Assembly (NCBI GenBank): GCA_947452455.1 | Contig: CANGBX010000008.1 | Span: 85,796 to 149,795 of the forward strand | Direction: 5' to 3' | DNA length: 64,000 nt | Source of the DNA: Beijerinckiaceae bacterium | GTDB lineage: Bacteria > Pseudomonadota > Alphaproteobacteria > Rhizobiales > Beijerinckiaceae | In this document: piece after piece, positions 1-10,532 of the stretch | Layout of the letters: every line of letters starts with the position of its first letter | How positions within the stretch are numbered: position 1 is the stretch's first letter | The notes under the pieces: model-generated | Database searches by the model: none | Told to the model about the DNA's origin: nothing | The model's input: only the letters and a program-made list of their open reading frames with translations | Translations under genes and position numbers: made by a program

Positions 1-90
1 GTGGTCGATTTCGTCAGCCGCACGACGCCAACCGGCGGCACGGAATCAAGCTTCATCCGCAATGCGCTTACGGGCCTCTTGCGGTTCTGA
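1..90 (+). CDS. C-terminal fragment of a protein truncated by the window edge (…VVDFVSRTTPTGGTESSFIRNALTGLLRF*)
   Basis: Open frame from base 1 to TGA at 88-90, followed directly by a rho-independent terminator. Confidence 0.55.
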   Translation: MVDFVSRTTPTGGTESSFIRNALTGLLRF

Positions 91-112
91 TCCCCTGCTA
101 TAGCAAACATTC

Positions 113-145
113 AAAAAGCCGACCCTCACAGGTCGGCTTTTTTGT
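113..145 (+). terminator. Rho-independent terminator
   Basis: AAAAAGCCGACC-CTCACA-GGTCGGCTTTTTTG: perfect stem followed by T tract. Confidence 0.85.
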
Positions 146-222
146 TTGACCACGTTGCCCTTGCGGAATGAGGCGTCTACTTTTCAATCATTGCAGTTAT
201 TTATTTCGCCGGAGACGGCACA

Positions 223-612
223 ATGCCCTTTTCAAAACGTGCCAAAATTGGCACAATCTCCAAGATCACCAGGGCCAAGAAGCTCGTTGCGCGATTTTAT
301 GAGACCGCCGCGGGCCGCAAACCGGTCAGAGAGTGGATTCTAGAGCTAAGCCCGGCCGACAGGCTGACGATTGGCACGGATATCCAGAGGGTTGAATTCG
401 GCTGGCCACTTGGTCGCCCCGTCTGCGCGCCTTTGGGGACGGGGCTCTGGGAGGTGCGCAGTGATCTAGAAGGCAATCAGATCGCCCGCGTTATATTCTG
501 CATGGTTGGGAATGAGATGGTTTTGCTGCACGGCTTCATCAAGAAAACACAGCAAACCCCGAAAACGGATCTGGAGCTCGCTCGCAAGAGGATGAAAGAG
601 ATCACAACATGA
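223..612 (+). CDS. RelE/HigB-like (Gp49-like) toxin of a type II toxin-antitoxin pair
   Basis: 129 aa basic protein with the 'LGTGLWEVRSDLEGNQIARVIFCMVGNEMVLLHGFIKKTQQTP' pattern typical of HigB/Gp49 proteins; followed by an overlapping HTH ORF. Confidence 0.8.
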   Translation: MPFSKRAKIGTISKITRAKKLVARFYETAAGRKPVREWILELSPADRLTIGTDIQRVEFGWPLGRPVCAPLGTGLWEVRSDLEGNQIARVIFCMVGNEMVLLHGFIKKTQQTPKTDLELARKRMKEITT

Positions 613-899
613 CCAGCAAAAAGGGACGGATCAGCACCGAGACATTTGATGACTTTCTCGCGGAACAAGGCTTGCTCGCTGCTGCAGAAGAACGCGCGCT
701 CAAAGACATCATCGCCGAGCAAATTATCGAGGCGATGGAGACACAAAAGCTGACCAAAACTGCCATGGCTTTACGCATGAAGACGAGCCGCAGACAGCTT
801 GACCGCCTGCTCGACCCCAAGACGGATTCTGTCACGCTTGCGACATTGCAACGCGCGGCCCAAGCGGTTGGTCGTAGGCTACAGGTTTCACTCGCCTGA
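609..899 (+). CDS. XRE/HigA-like antitoxin (HTH)
   Basis: 96 aa, HTH-like 'KLTKTAMALRMKTSRRQLDRLLDPKTDSVTLATLQRAAQAVGRRLQVSL'; 4-bp overlap with the toxin gene. Confidence 0.8.
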   Translation: MTSKKGRISTETFDDFLAEQGLLAAAEERALKDIIAEQIIEAMETQKLTKTAMALRMKTSRRQLDRLLDPKTDSVTLATLQRAAQAVGRRLQVSLA

Positions 900-903
900 A
901 TAC

Positions 904-936
904 AAAAAAGGGCGGGGTTTCCCCCGCCCTTCTTGT
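904..936. terminator. Bidirectional-looking terminator between higBA-like pair and hppA
   Basis: AAGGGCGGGG-TTT-CCCCCGCCCTTCTTGTTT stem-loop. Confidence 0.75.
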
Positions 937-953
937 TTCCGATTTCGCTTTGC

Positions 954-3086
954 TTAATGCGCCAGAACGGCGAGCAGCAGCAGAGCGACAATGTTGGTGA
1001 TCTTGATCGCCGGATTCACAGCGGGGCCCGCCGTGTCCTTGTAGGGGTCGCCGACGGTATCGCCCGTCACCGATGCCTTATGCGCATCAGAACCCTTCAG
1101 ATGCTTCACGCCATCCTTGTCGATGAAGCCGTCTTCGAAGCTCTTCTTGGCATTGTCCCAAGCGCCGCCACCCGACGTCATCGAAATGGCCACGAAGAGA
1201 CCATTCACAATCACGCCCAAGAGCGAAGCGCCCAGTGCTGCGAAAGCATTGGCCTTCGAGCCGGAGATCGCCAGCACGCCGAAATAAGCGACGAGCGGAG
1301 CGAGCACAGGCAGCATGGACGGGATGATCATTTCCTTGATCGCCGCTTTGGTCAGCATGTCCACCGCGCGACCATAATCAGGGCGCTGTGTGCCCTGCAT
1401 GATGCCCGGCATTTCCTTGAACTGACGACGCACTTCTTCCACGACCGCACCCGCTGCACGACCGACTGCCGTCATGGCAATGCCGCCGAACAGATAAGGA
1501 ATGAGACCGCCGAAGATCAGGCCCGCAACCACATAGGGGTTCGACAGATCAAAGGAGATCTGACCAATGCCCTTGAAGTAGGGGCGGCCTTCCGCGATGA
1601 AGGCCTGCAAGTCATTCGTGTAGGCGGCGAAGAGCACGAGAGCGCCCAGACCCGCAGAACCGATCGCATAGCCCTTGGTGACAGCCTTCGTCGTATTGCC
1701 AACCGCATCGAGCGCGTCGGTTGAATGACGCACTTCCTTCGGCAGACCAGCCATTTCGGCAATGCCACCGGCATTGTCGGTGACCGGACCGAAAGCATCG
1801 AGCGCGACGATCATGCCAGCCAGACCAAGCATGGTCGTGACCGCAATCGCCGTGCCGAAGAGGCCCGCAAGCTGGTAGGTCGAGATGATGCCACCCACGA
1901 TCACCATGGCCGGCAGCGCTGTGGATTCCAGCGAGACTGCGAGGCCCTGAATGACGTTCGTGCCATGTCCTGTGACGGATGCTTGCGCAATCGACACAAC
2001 CGGACGCTTGCCCGTGCCCGTGTAATATTCGGTGATCCAGACAATGAGACCATTCACCACGAGGCCGATGAGGCCGCAGAAGAACAGGTTCGTGCCGGTG
2101 ATCGCCATGCCGGCGACTTCACCAAACTTGCCCCAACCAACGGTCAGGCTGGTGGCAGCACCAAGGCCGATGACCGAGAGAAGCGTCGTTGCCCACAGGC
2201 CCTTGTAGAGAGCGCCCATGATATTCTGGCTCGGACCCAACTTCACGAAGAACGTGCCGATGATCGAGGTGAGAATGCAGCTCGCGCAAATGGCCAGCGG
2301 ATACATCATCGTCGAAAGCAACACATCCTTGCCTGCGAAGAAGATCGCACCGAGCACCATGGTGGCGACAACCGTCACCGCATAAGTCTCGAACAAGTCA
2401 GCCGCCATGCCGGCGCAATCGCCGACGTTATCGCCGACGTTGTCAGCAATCGTGGCCGGATTGCGCGGATCATCTTCCGGAATGCCAGCTTCGACCTTGC
2501 CGACGAGGTCAGCGCCGACGTCCGCACCCTTGGTGAAGATACCGCCGCCCAGACGCGCGAAAATCGAAATCAACGAAGCGCCGAAGCCCAGCGCGACGAG
2601 CGCGTCAATGACGACACGATCCGAAGGCTTCATGCCCATCGGGCCCGTGAGGATGGCGAAATAAACGGCCACGCCCAAGAGCGCGAGACCGGCAACGAGC
2701 ATGCCCGTCACAGCGCCTGCCTTGAAGGCAACGTCGAGACCAGCAGCCAGCGACTTGGAAGCCGCCTGCGCAGTGCGCACATTGGCACGCACCGACACAT
2801 TCATGCCGATGAAGCCGGCAGCGCCCGAAAGCACCGCGCCGATCAGGAAGCCGATGGCCACTGTCCAGCCGAGCAGGAAGCCGATGATGACGAAGAGCGC
2901 CACACCGACATAAGAAATGGTGAGATATTGACGGCGCAGATAGGCTTGGGCGCCTTCAGCAATCGCCTGTGCGATCTCTTGCATGCGTGCATTGCCCGCA
3001 TCAGCTGCCATCAACTCTCTGATCGTATAGGCGCCGTAAACGACGGACAGCAGTCCGCCGATAATAATTAGCAACATCAAACTCAT
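954..3086 (-). CDS. hppA: Membrane-bound proton/sodium-translocating pyrophosphatase
   Basis: Long hydrophobic protein with [45 protein letters not shown] motif; start set at [11 protein letters not shown] rather than the longer ORF start. Confidence 0.97.
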   Translation of the reverse strand: MSLMLLIIIGGLLSVVYGAYTIRELMAADAGNARMQEIAQAIAEGAQAYLRRQYLTISYVGVALFVIIGFLLGWTVAIGFLIGAVLSGAAGFIGMNVSVRANVRTAQAASKSLAAGLDVAFKAGAVTGMLVAGLALLGVAVYFAILTGPMGMKPSDRVVIDALVALGFGASLISIFARLGGGIFTKGADVGADLVGKVEAGIPEDDPRNPATIADNVGDNVGDCAGMAADLFETYAVTVVATMVLGAIFFAGKDVLLSTMMYPLAICASCILTSIIGTFFVKLGPSQNIMGALYKGLWATTLLSVIGLGAATSLTVGWGKFGEVAGMAITGTNLFFCGLIGLVVNGLIVWITEYYTGTGKRPVVSIAQASVTGHGTNVIQGLAVSLESTALPAMVIVGGIISTYQLAGLFGTAIAVTTMLGLAGMIVALDAFGPVTDNAGGIAEMAGLPKEVRHSTDALDAVGNTTKAVTKGYAIGSAGLGALVLFAAYTNDLQAFIAEGRPYFKGIGQISFDLSNPYVVAGLIFGGLIPYLFGGIAMTAVGRAAGAVVEEVRRQFKEMPGIMQGTQRPDYGRAVDMLTKAAIKEMIIPSMLPVLAPLVAYFGVLAISGSKANAFAALGASLLGVIVNGLFVAISMTSGGGAWDNAKKSFEDGFIDKDGVKHLKGSDAHKASVTGDTVGDPYKDTAGPAVNPAIKITNIVALLLLAVLAH

Positions 3087-3309
3087 TGAATCCGCCCTTT
3101 CTTCGAACCGTAAAATCGGCCCTTGGTGGTTCCTGCCCTTGGCCCCTCTCGGGGTCTTTTTGGGGGTGCGGCAGTCTAGGCCCCGACTCAACGAGGCTGC
3201 AATGGCTGGCGCACCATTTCGTGATTATAGTCCAGCACAGGCCCGCAGAACAATGCGGACAAGCCTTGAGCCCCTGTCAGAGACGCCCGAAAACGGCTAA
3301 AAGGGCTCT

Positions 3310-4146
3310 ATGGATCAGACCCACACAGATCGGGACGCCCTTGCCCGCGCCAGCGCAGCGCTTTTGGTGCAGATGCGCGCCGCCCGGCCGCTCGTTCAGG
3401 TCATCACCAATTTCGTCTCCATGGATATTGCAGCCAATGTGCTGCTGGCCGCGGGCGCTGCGCCCGCCATGGTCCACGCCCCGGAAGAAACACCCGATTT
3501 TGTCCGTAAGGTTGCGGCTCTCGTCATCAATACGGGCACGCTCTCCGCGCAGGCCGCGCAATCCATGGATGTTGCGACAGCCGCCGCGCGCACGCATGGC
3601 GTGCCCTGGGTGCTTGACCCCGTTGGTGCGGGCGGGACGCCCTTTCGCGATGCTACCATCGCCAATCTGTTGCGCCGCCGCCCGCAGGTGATCCGCGGCA
3701 ATGCCTCGGAGATTATGGCGGTTGCGCGCATTGCCGGCCTCACCCAAGCCGCTGGCGCACCACGTGGCCCGGAATCAACCCATGACACGGATGAGGTGGC
3801 GGAACTGGCCCAAAGACTGGCCCGTCACGCGCTCTGCACTGTGGCAGCCACCGGCGCGGTTGATTTCGTGACCGATGGACGCCGCCACCTGCGCCTCGCC
3901 AATGGCTCGCCTTTGATGACGCGCGTCACAGCTCTGGGCTGCGGTTTGACGGGGTTTATCGGGGCGATGCTGGGCACGGGCGCTGAGGCTTTTGCAGCCA
4001 CAAGCGCGGCGCTAGCAACTTATGCCATTGCCGGCGACCTTGCGGCGGAACAAGCCGATGCACCGGGCTCATTCCGCGTCGCCTTTATCGATGCGCTTTA
4101 TCGTCTTGACGAGACGCAAATTTTTGACCGCTTGCGCTGTCTTTAA
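3310..4146 (+). CDS. thiM: Hydroxyethylthiazole kinase
   Basis: VQVITNFVSMDIAANVLLAAGAAPAMVHAPEE, VLDPVGAGGTPFR, GNASEIMA motifs. Confidence 0.93.
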   Translation: MDQTHTDRDALARASAALLVQMRAARPLVQVITNFVSMDIAANVLLAAGAAPAMVHAPEETPDFVRKVAALVINTGTLSAQAAQSMDVATAAARTHGVPWVLDPVGAGGTPFRDATIANLLRRRPQVIRGNASEIMAVARIAGLTQAAGAPRGPESTHDTDEVAELAQRLARHALCTVAATGAVDFVTDGRRHLRLANGSPLMTRVTALGCGLTGFIGAMLGTGAEAFAATSAALATYAIAGDLAAEQADAPGSFRVAFIDALYRLDETQIFDRLRCL

Positions 4147-4754
4147 AATTTTCCGGGCGCTGCTTTTTTATGCGGCTCGTCTGGTTCAATGGCGAGTGCC
4201 TTCATGAACAGACCGCTCGCATAATAAGAGGTCGAATTATAGGCGATTTCGATGATCTCTTGCGGCGAGAAATAATCGGCCAACAGTTTGAATGTTGCTT
4301 CGCTCACCTGCCCTTTGTTGAGCGTCATCTCATCGACAAAGGCCAGAACAGCTTTTTGCTTGGCATCGAAGAGCTCGGGCTTGGCTTGCCATTGGCGCAG
4401 AGCATTGAATTGCGCTTGCGTCAGCCCCGCTTGCAAAGCCAGCGGATGATGATGGTGCAATTCATAATCACATTCGACATTGATCGCCGTGCGGCAAATG
4501 GCGAGCTCGCGATAAAGACGCGCCACATCGCAATCATTACGCAAAGCATAAGTGAAGGGCCGCTTGGCAGACGTCAGCTTGGGCGCATGGCCTGTGACTT
4601 TGTGCAAATTGAGAATGTGACCGCCACGCTTGCGCGTATTCTCGAATAATTCCGCGACAATGGGATCAAGCGGGCGCGGCAATGGCGGCAGACGCGAAAC
4701 CTTCACATGCGGATCGTCCGCCCCCACGCCGTGATCGGCATCGGACTTGGTCAT
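4143..4754 (-). CDS. Carboxymuconolactone decarboxylase / AhpD-like family protein
   Basis: AICRTAINVECDYELHHHHPLALQAGLTQAQFNALRQW and ALAFVDEMTLNKGQVSEATF patterns. Confidence 0.8.
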   Translation of the reverse strand: MTKSDADHGVGADDPHVKVSRLPPLPRPLDPIVAELFENTRKRGGHILNLHKVTGHAPKLTSAKRPFTYALRNDCDVARLYRELAICRTAINVECDYELHHHHPLALQAGLTQAQFNALRQWQAKPELFDAKQKAVLAFVDEMTLNKGQVSEATFKLLADYFSPQEIIEIAYNSTSYYASGLFMKALAIEPDEPHKKAAPGKF

Positions 4755-4926
4755 GAACTTCCTCCCCGGCGACGGCCTTATGGCTCTTTCGCTCTATCCC
4801 CAGCTTCTACTCTTCCGTTGGCGCAAGCAAGATGCAAAGATAGCCCCAACAGCGACTTTCCGCATCCGATCCTGTGCCCTTGATGGAGACCATGACCGGA
4901 CCGAGACGGAGGATAAAGTGTCGGCA

Positions 4927-5319
4927 ATGAGTTTGAGCCAATGTCTGGAATGGGCGCGGGGCCGTACAGACCCCGAAGGCGATGTGGCTGATGCGGTCAC
5001 GCGCCTGAAGCGCTTCGAGCGCGCCGCCACCTTGGTCTATGGCGATCACGCCCATGAAAAGCTGATCTCAGAAACCACGAATGTGGAAGACCCGGCGGCT
5101 TGGCTGCAGACATGGTCTTCTTCATGGATTGCTCGCGGCGCCGACCCGACCGATATTTTGGGCGAATTGCATTGGGTCGAGACGCTCTATGAGCGGATGG
5201 CGCGCCTGCCCTATGGCACGCCCGCTCATCTTAATGCCATGCGCTACGCCGACGCCCATCGCGCAAGCCTGTTTGACAAGCTCGGCCTGTCACCGATGGA
5301 ACGCACAGAGCAGGAGTGA
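4927..5319 (+). CDS. Hypothetical protein
   Basis: ORF 4747..5319 with likely internal start MSLSQCLEW; no recognised family. Confidence 0.5.
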   Translation: MSLSQCLEWARGRTDPEGDVADAVTRLKRFERAATLVYGDHAHEKLISETTNVEDPAAWLQTWSSSWIARGADPTDILGELHWVETLYERMARLPYGTPAHLNAMRYADAHRASLFDKLGLSPMERTEQE

Positions 5320-5323
5320 CGGC

Positions 5324-6004
5324 TTATTTTTTCATGCCGTTCAGATGCGCGATAACATCTTCGACATGCATGACGTCAGCATATTTGTGATGCAGATCGA
5401 ACAAATTGACTTTGTGGCTCAGCATCGAGCGATCATAGGTGCATTCTTCGACCAGCACGCTGTGGAAGCCGTAAGAATAAGCATCCACCGTTGACGCGCG
5501 CACGCAGCCTGATGTGCTTTCGCCGCAGATGATCAGGCTCTCGATGCCGCGCAGGCGCAGATGCGCGACCAGCGGTGTGCCGAAAAAGGCCGAGGCGCGT
5601 TCTTTGTAAATCACCAGCTCGCCATCATGGGGCGTGAACTCGTGATAGATGCCATATTGGTCTTCCGTTTCTTTGCGCATGGAGCGGAAGGTCGATTTCA
5701 CGCCCGCTGTATCGGCATGGCGCGTGGAATAGATGACCGGAACACCAGCCGCACGCGCTGCTGCAAAGAGTTGCTTGGTTGGCTCAATCGCCTTCCAGGC
5801 ATTTTCACCGCAAGAGCCCGCATGTTCGCGGTTGACCTCAAGCACGGGGCGGTTCCCGCCCTCATAGGCCTTATTATAGAGATCAATCGCAAGAATGGCG
5901 GGCTTGGGGCCGACGCGGAGCTGGCGGTGATAGGGCTCGTAGATTTCCAGAATCTCGGGGCTGACAATGTCTTTCCAGCAATGGTCTTCGAAATCGCGCG
6001 CCAT
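5324..6004 (-). CDS. Isochorismatase-family cysteine hydrolase
   Basis: AILAIDLYNKAYEGG, VIYSTRHAD and LIICGESTSGCVRASTVDAYSYGFHSVLVEECTYDRS motifs. Confidence 0.88.
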   Translation of the reverse strand: MARDFEDHCWKDIVSPEILEIYEPYHRQLRVGPKPAILAIDLYNKAYEGGNRPVLEVNREHAGSCGENAWKAIEPTKQLFAAARAAGVPVIYSTRHADTAGVKSTFRSMRKETEDQYGIYHEFTPHDGELVIYKERASAFFGTPLVAHLRLRGIESLIICGESTSGCVRASTVDAYSYGFHSVLVEECTYDRSMLSHKVNLFDLHHKYADVMHVEDVIAHLNGMKK

Positions 6005-6076
6005 AGGTGCCTCCCTTTTTTCTTCACGTTTCTTGATGCCCATCGTCGGCTGCAACGGGGCTTTTGTAAACCGGCT

Positions 6077-7036
6077 TCAGAAGTGGCTGTAAGAGCCACC
6101 CACGACATTCAAGGCGCGCCCACCGGTCAAGAGAAAGGTTGGCGCCTCTGTGCCAGCCCGGACCTCCCCGATCCGCGTCACGACCACGTCCAAAGCCACG
6201 GCGGCGGCCTCAAAGGCCTGCGCTTTCTGTGGCGGGATGCTGGCCAAAATCTCGTAATCGTCCCCACCGGTCATCGCGCGGGTGAACAAAGCCTCATCCA
6301 TGACTACGACAGACCGCGCACCAGCGGAAAGCGGCACATCAGCCAGCATCACTTCAGCTGTGACGCCACTCACCCGCATCATTTTGGTGAGATCTCCGAT
6401 CAGACCGTCTGAAATATCCATCGCCGCATGGGCATGTTCGAGCAATGCGGGGGCTAAAGCATTCCGCGGCACGGGCATGAGATAGCGCGACACCAGATGC
6501 GCCCCGCCCTGTCCGGCCGAGATCTGTCCCTGACGCTCCAAAAGCCCGAGCGCAGCATCGCCAATGGTTCCGGTGACATAAAGCGCATCACCCGCACGCG
6601 CGCCTGTGCGCGGCACCATGCGGCCCTGAGGGACCGTTCCGAAAGCGGTAACAGACACCATCAGGGGGCCCGGCGTTTTCACGGTGTCACCCCCCAAAAG
6701 CGGAAAAGCAAAAGCCTCGATGTCGCGTTTTAATCCAAGCGCGAAAGAGGCGAGCCAGAGATCGTTTTGCTGGGGCAAAGCAAGCGCCAGAACAAAGCCA
6801 CGTGGCGTTGCGCCTTTGGCTGCCAGATCGGAGAGATTGACGCGCAGAGCCTTGCTGGCAATGGAATCTGCCGGATCATTGGCAAAGAAATGAACGCCGG
6901 CCACCAGAGCATCACAGGTGATGACGAGATCATGGCCGGGGATGGAAGCTATGAGCGCAGCATCGTCGAGAAGACCCAAGCCGCCCTCGCCCGCGAGAGG
7001 AGCAAAGTGACGGGCGATCAGGTCATCTTCGCTCAT
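6077..7036 (-). CDS. thiL: Thiamine-monophosphate kinase
   Basis: LGLLDDAALI, VNLSDLAAKGATP, GGDTVKTPGPL, AMDISDGLIGDL motifs. Confidence 0.95.
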   Translation of the reverse strand: MSEDDLIARHFAPLAGEGGLGLLDDAALIASIPGHDLVITCDALVAGVHFFANDPADSIASKALRVNLSDLAAKGATPRGFVLALALPQQNDLWLASFALGLKRDIEAFAFPLLGGDTVKTPGPLMVSVTAFGTVPQGRMVPRTGARAGDALYVTGTIGDAALGLLERQGQISAGQGGAHLVSRYLMPVPRNALAPALLEHAHAAMDISDGLIGDLTKMMRVSGVTAEVMLADVPLSAGARSVVVMDEALFTRAMTGGDDYEILASIPPQKAQAFEAAAVALDVVVTRIGEVRAGTEAPTFLLTGGRALNVVGGSYSHF

Positions 7037-7045
7037 GTGATGCGA

Positions 7046-7225
7046 TTAGCCTTTTTCGGGCTTGCTCTGAGCCGGAGCTGTCTCGGCGGGATGGGCGTGA
7101 GCATCCCCACTGGCCTTGTGTGGCCTCACGCGCTGATGAACACGCACATCATGACGTGCCTTTTCGGCAGCGGCCATATCCTTGCGATTGCGGGTGAAGA
7201 CATTGTTCAGGATGATCGAAAGCAT
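7046..7225 (-). CDS. Small hypothetical protein
   Basis: Short ORF between thiL and nusB on the same strand; coding status uncertain. Confidence 0.3.
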   Translation of the reverse strand: MLSIILNNVFTRNRKDMAAAEKARHDVRVHQRVRPHKASGDAHAHPAETAPAQSKPEKG

Positions 7226-7282
7226 GGCGTTCTCCAACCCCTAAGGGCATTGCCATTATAAACGGTTCACCATCTCAATATA

Positions 7283-7744
7283 CTAGGAAGCGTTACTGAA
7301 TTCTTCCGCACGCAGCTCGCGGGCGACTTTATCCAAAACAGCATTGATCATGCCCGTCTCTTCCCTGCCCAAAAAGGCAGCTGCGACATCCACATATTCC
7401 GTTATCACAACACGGCCGGGAATATCCTTGCGCTTTTTGAGCTCATAGGTTGCCGCACGCAGGACCGCGCGCATGACAGCCTCCACCCGCGCCAAAGGCC
7501 AGCCCCGTGCAAGTGTTGCATCAATCAATTGGTCGATGGCGACCTGATCGCTCAAGACACCATTCAAAACATCGCGGAAAAACGCCAGCTCGGCAGGCTT
7601 ATATTGATCGCCTTCGATTTCACGCCCGATCCAATGTGTCTCGAACTCTGCCAGAATCTCGTTGAGGCCCTTGGCGGCAACTTCCATCTGGTAGAGCGCT
7701 TGCGTGGCATTGAGACGGGCGGCGGCGCGATGTTCGCGAGACAT
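7283..7744 (-). CDS. nusB: Transcription antitermination factor NusB
   Basis: AARLNATQALYQME and VVITEYVDVAAAFLGREETGMINAVLDKVARE motifs. Confidence 0.95.
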   Translation of the reverse strand: MSREHRAAARLNATQALYQMEVAAKGLNEILAEFETHWIGREIEGDQYKPAELAFFRDVLNGVLSDQVAIDQLIDATLARGWPLARVEAVMRAVLRAATYELKKRKDIPGRVVITEYVDVAAAFLGREETGMINAVLDKVARELRAEEFSNAS

Positions 7745-8229
7745 TATTTCGCTCCGCCTTTTTTCAAAGCGATCAGCGTCAGCGCGGCACGCAAAGCATC
7801 ACCACCCTTGTCGCCTTGCGCAGGATCAGCGCGCTCAATGGCCTGCGCCTCATTCTCGACAGTCAGAATGCCGTTGCCGAGCGGCAATGTACGCGCCACT
7901 GACATGTCCATCAAAGCGCGCGAGCTTTCGCCAGCGACGATTTCAAAATGATAGGTCTCGCCGCGAATGACACAGCCCAAAGCAACCGCGCCATCGTAAG
8001 GTGTGCCGCGCGCTGCAGCTGCATCACAAGCAATGGCAATGGCGGCTGGAATTTCGAGAGCGCCGGGCATGGTGAGAACATCGACCGAGACTTGATGCGC
8101 GTCAGCCGCACGTCGTGCGCCCGTCAGCAGCATGTCGCCAATGTCGTCATAGAAACGGGCTTCGACCACAAGCAGGCGAGAACCAGCCACGCCTAAGATC
8201 GGGGCAAGAGAGCGGCGCGCTTCGGCCAT
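7744..8229 (-). CDS. ribH: 6,7-dimethyl-8-ribityllumazine synthase
   Basis: [35 protein letters not shown] motifs. Confidence 0.95.
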   Translation of the reverse strand: MAEARRSLAPILGVAGSRLLVVEARFYDDIGDMLLTGARRAADAHQVSVDVLTMPGALEIPAAIAIACDAAAARGTPYDGAVALGCVIRGETYHFEIVAGESSRALMDMSVARTLPLGNGILTVENEAQAIERADPAQGDKGGDALRAALTLIALKKGGAK

Positions 8230-8306
8230 GGGTGGTCACATCCTCAATATGAAACAGCGAGGTCTGACTAACGCGGAAGGCCGCCCAGAGCAAGTTTTGT
8301 GAGGGC

Positions 8307-8909
8307 CTATTTGGCCTCAATCAGCCGCGCCGCATAGCGCGCCATCAGATCGACCTCCAGATTGAGGTCATCGCCCGTTTTGCGCTCGCCCCAAGTGGTG
8401 ACCGCTAGCGTGTGCGGGATGAGCAGAATCGTGAAGCGATTCCCGCTGACCGAATTCACCGTCAGCGATGTGCCATCAAGACAGACCGAGCCCTTTTCAG
8501 CAATGAAGCGGGCGAGTTCGGGTGCGGCTTCAATGTCGAAATGCGCCATGCCGTCAAAGTCACGACGCTCGACAATTTTGCCCAAACCATCCACATGGCC
8601 GGTGACAATATGCCCGCCGAGTTCATCGCCGATTTTCATCGCACGTTCGAGATTGATATGCGTGCCGACTTTCCACTGTCCGACTGTTGTGCGCGCCAGA
8701 GTTTCGGCTGCAGCATCCACTTCGAAAAACGCTTGGCCCTTGTCAGAGCCCATTTCAACAGCTGTCAGACACGGGCCCGAGCAAGCGATGGATGCGCCCA
8801 GTGCGATGCTTTTTGGATCATAAGAACAAGCAATGCGGATGCGATGCAAATCGCCCTTCGGCGTGATCGACACAATGGTACCGACATCACTGACCAGACC
8901 CGTGAACAT
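8307..8909 (-). CDS. ribE: Riboflavin synthase, alpha subunit
   Basis: [13 protein letters not shown]-terminus and internal duplication (GGHIVTGHVDGLG). Confidence 0.95.
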   Translation of the reverse strand: MFTGLVSDVGTIVSITPKGDLHRIRIACSYDPKSIALGASIACSGPCLTAVEMGSDKGQAFFEVDAAAETLARTTVGQWKVGTHINLERAMKIGDELGGHIVTGHVDGLGKIVERRDFDGMAHFDIEAAPELARFIAEKGSVCLDGTSLTVNSVSGNRFTILLIPHTLAVTTWGERKTGDDLNLEVDLMARYAARLIEAK

Positions 8910-10027
8910 TAGAAAACCCTCTCATAGCGGATGAGGCAATCTGCCCCTGCTCTGCTTTCACTTACGCGCGAAAAGCGCGTCGGATTGTCCAATTGTTGTC
9001 GAGCAACTTCAGACAAGGCAGGCAGACCAGCGCCACCGAATGGTTTTTCACCACGGATCATGACGATCTCATCGGCAAGCCCCTGCCCGATGAGTGCCGC
9101 CGCCACATGCGGGCCGCCTTCGCTGAAGACGCGCGTGATGCCGCGCACGCCCAGCGCCTGCAAAGCCTGTGTGAGATCGACATGCCCATCCGCGTCACGC
9201 GCGACCGCCTCGACCCAAACGCCCTGCTCTTCAAGCTTTGCCCGCTTGTCAGGGGAAGCCCCCACACCCGCAATGACGAGAAGCGGCTTTTCTTTTGCTG
9301 TGGCGACAAGGCGCGAGCGCGTTGGCAGACGCAAATCGCTATCAATTACGACACGCAAAGGCGCGCGCTGCTCAAGACCCGGCATACGCACAGTCAGCAA
9401 AGGATCATCACCCAAAGCCGTGCCAATGCCGATCATGATCGCATCATGCATGGCGCGCATGACCTGCACGCGGTTATTGGCAATCTGCCCTGTGATCATC
9501 AAACGCGGATCATGCGGATTGACGGAGGCTGCAAAACCGTCCGCTGTTTCCGCCAATTTCAACGTGACCATCGGGCGGCCCTGCGTCACACGCAGAATAT
9601 GGCCGAGATTGGCGCGCGTCGCATCCTTCGACAAAACACCGACACGCACATCAATGCCAGCTTTGCGCAAAATCTCGTGCCCGCGGCCAGCCACACGCGG
9701 ATCAGGGTCTTCAACAGCAGAGATAACGCGCGCAAGACCAGCATCAACAATCGCATTGGCGCAAGGGCCCGTGACGCCGTGATGACTGCAAGGCTCCAAA
9801 GTCACATAGAGTGTTGCGCCGCGCGCGGCTGCGCCTGCATCGCCGATGGCGACCGTTTCCGCATGAGGGCGACCGCCCCTTTGCGTCGCACCGCGCCCGA
9901 CAATCACCCCGTCTTTGACAATGAGACAGCCCACCGCCGGATTGGGCGCGGTTTCCCCCAAGCCCCGCCGCGCGAAGGCAATGGCAGCTGCCATATAATC
10001 TTCGTCAGAAAAAAGCGCCGCGCTCAT
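8909..10027 (-). CDS. ribD: Bifunctional diaminohydroxyphosphoribosylaminopyrimidine deaminase / reductase
   Basis: [29 protein letters not shown] deaminase motifs; C-terminal reductase [13 protein letters not shown]. Confidence 0.95.
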   Translation of the reverse strand: MSAALFSDEDYMAAAIAFARRGLGETAPNPAVGCLIVKDGVIVGRGATQRGGRPHAETVAIGDAGAAARGATLYVTLEPCSHHGVTGPCANAIVDAGLARVISAVEDPDPRVAGRGHEILRKAGIDVRVGVLSKDATRANLGHILRVTQGRPMVTLKLAETADGFAASVNPHDPRLMITGQIANNRVQVMRAMHDAIMIGIGTALGDDPLLTVRMPGLEQRAPLRVVIDSDLRLPTRSRLVATAKEKPLLVIAGVGASPDKRAKLEEQGVWVEAVARDADGHVDLTQALQALGVRGITRVFSEGGPHVAAALIGQGLADEIVMIRGEKPFGGAGLPALSEVARQQLDNPTRFSRVSESRAGADCLIRYERVF

Positions 10028-10518
10028 TTTGGATCTTGCGCCGGATCGCTCGACTTATTGGGCGTGACCGGCTCGGCCAGCTCGTCAATGATGGTCGAAA
10101 AATCGCTCGCTTCGCGGAAGTTTTTATAGACGGAGGCAAAGCGCACATAGGCGATGGAGTCGAGCGCACGCAGGCCTTCCATCACCAATTCACCAATGTG
10201 ATCGCTCTGGATTTCGGAATCGCCCGAGCTTTCGAGCTGGCGCACAATGCCATTGACCATGCGCTCGACGCGCTCGGGATCCACAGGACGCTTGCGCAAA
10301 GCAATCGACAAAGATTGCATCAGTTTATCGCGGTCAAATGCCACGCGACGGCCCGACTTCTTCAACACCGTCAATTCGCGCAATTGCACGCGCTCGAATG
10401 TGGTGAAACGGCCCGCACAATCAGGGCAGACACGACGGCGGCGAATTGCGGACGAATCTTCGGTGGGACGCGAGTCCTTCACCTGTGTATCGAGACTTCC
10501 GCAATAAGGGCAGCGCAT
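10024..10518 (-). CDS. nrdR: Transcriptional repressor NrdR
   Basis: [18 protein letters not shown]…[23 protein letters not shown] Zn-ribbon plus ATP-cone. Confidence 0.97.
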   Translation of the reverse strand: MRCPYCGSLDTQVKDSRPTEDSSAIRRRRVCPDCAGRFTTFERVQLRELTVLKKSGRRVAFDRDKLMQSLSIALRKRPVDPERVERMVNGIVRQLESSGDSEIQSDHIGELVMEGLRALDSIAYVRFASVYKNFREASDFSTIIDELAEPVTPNKSSDPAQDPK

Positions 10519-10532
10519 CGTGTCTCAAGCCC

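Noticed and set aside
1725-3071. 448-aa plus-strand ORF antisense to hppA, and similar long antisense ORFs (e.g. 8993-10129, 18237-19388, 26658-27554)
   Set aside because: They mirror strongly supported genes, have Arg/His-rich low-plausibility translations and no recognisable domains; typical shadow ORFs in GC-rich DNA.
3190-3309. Possible TPP riboswitch ahead of thiM
   Set aside because: No CTGAGA…ACCTGATC-type core seen in the leader.
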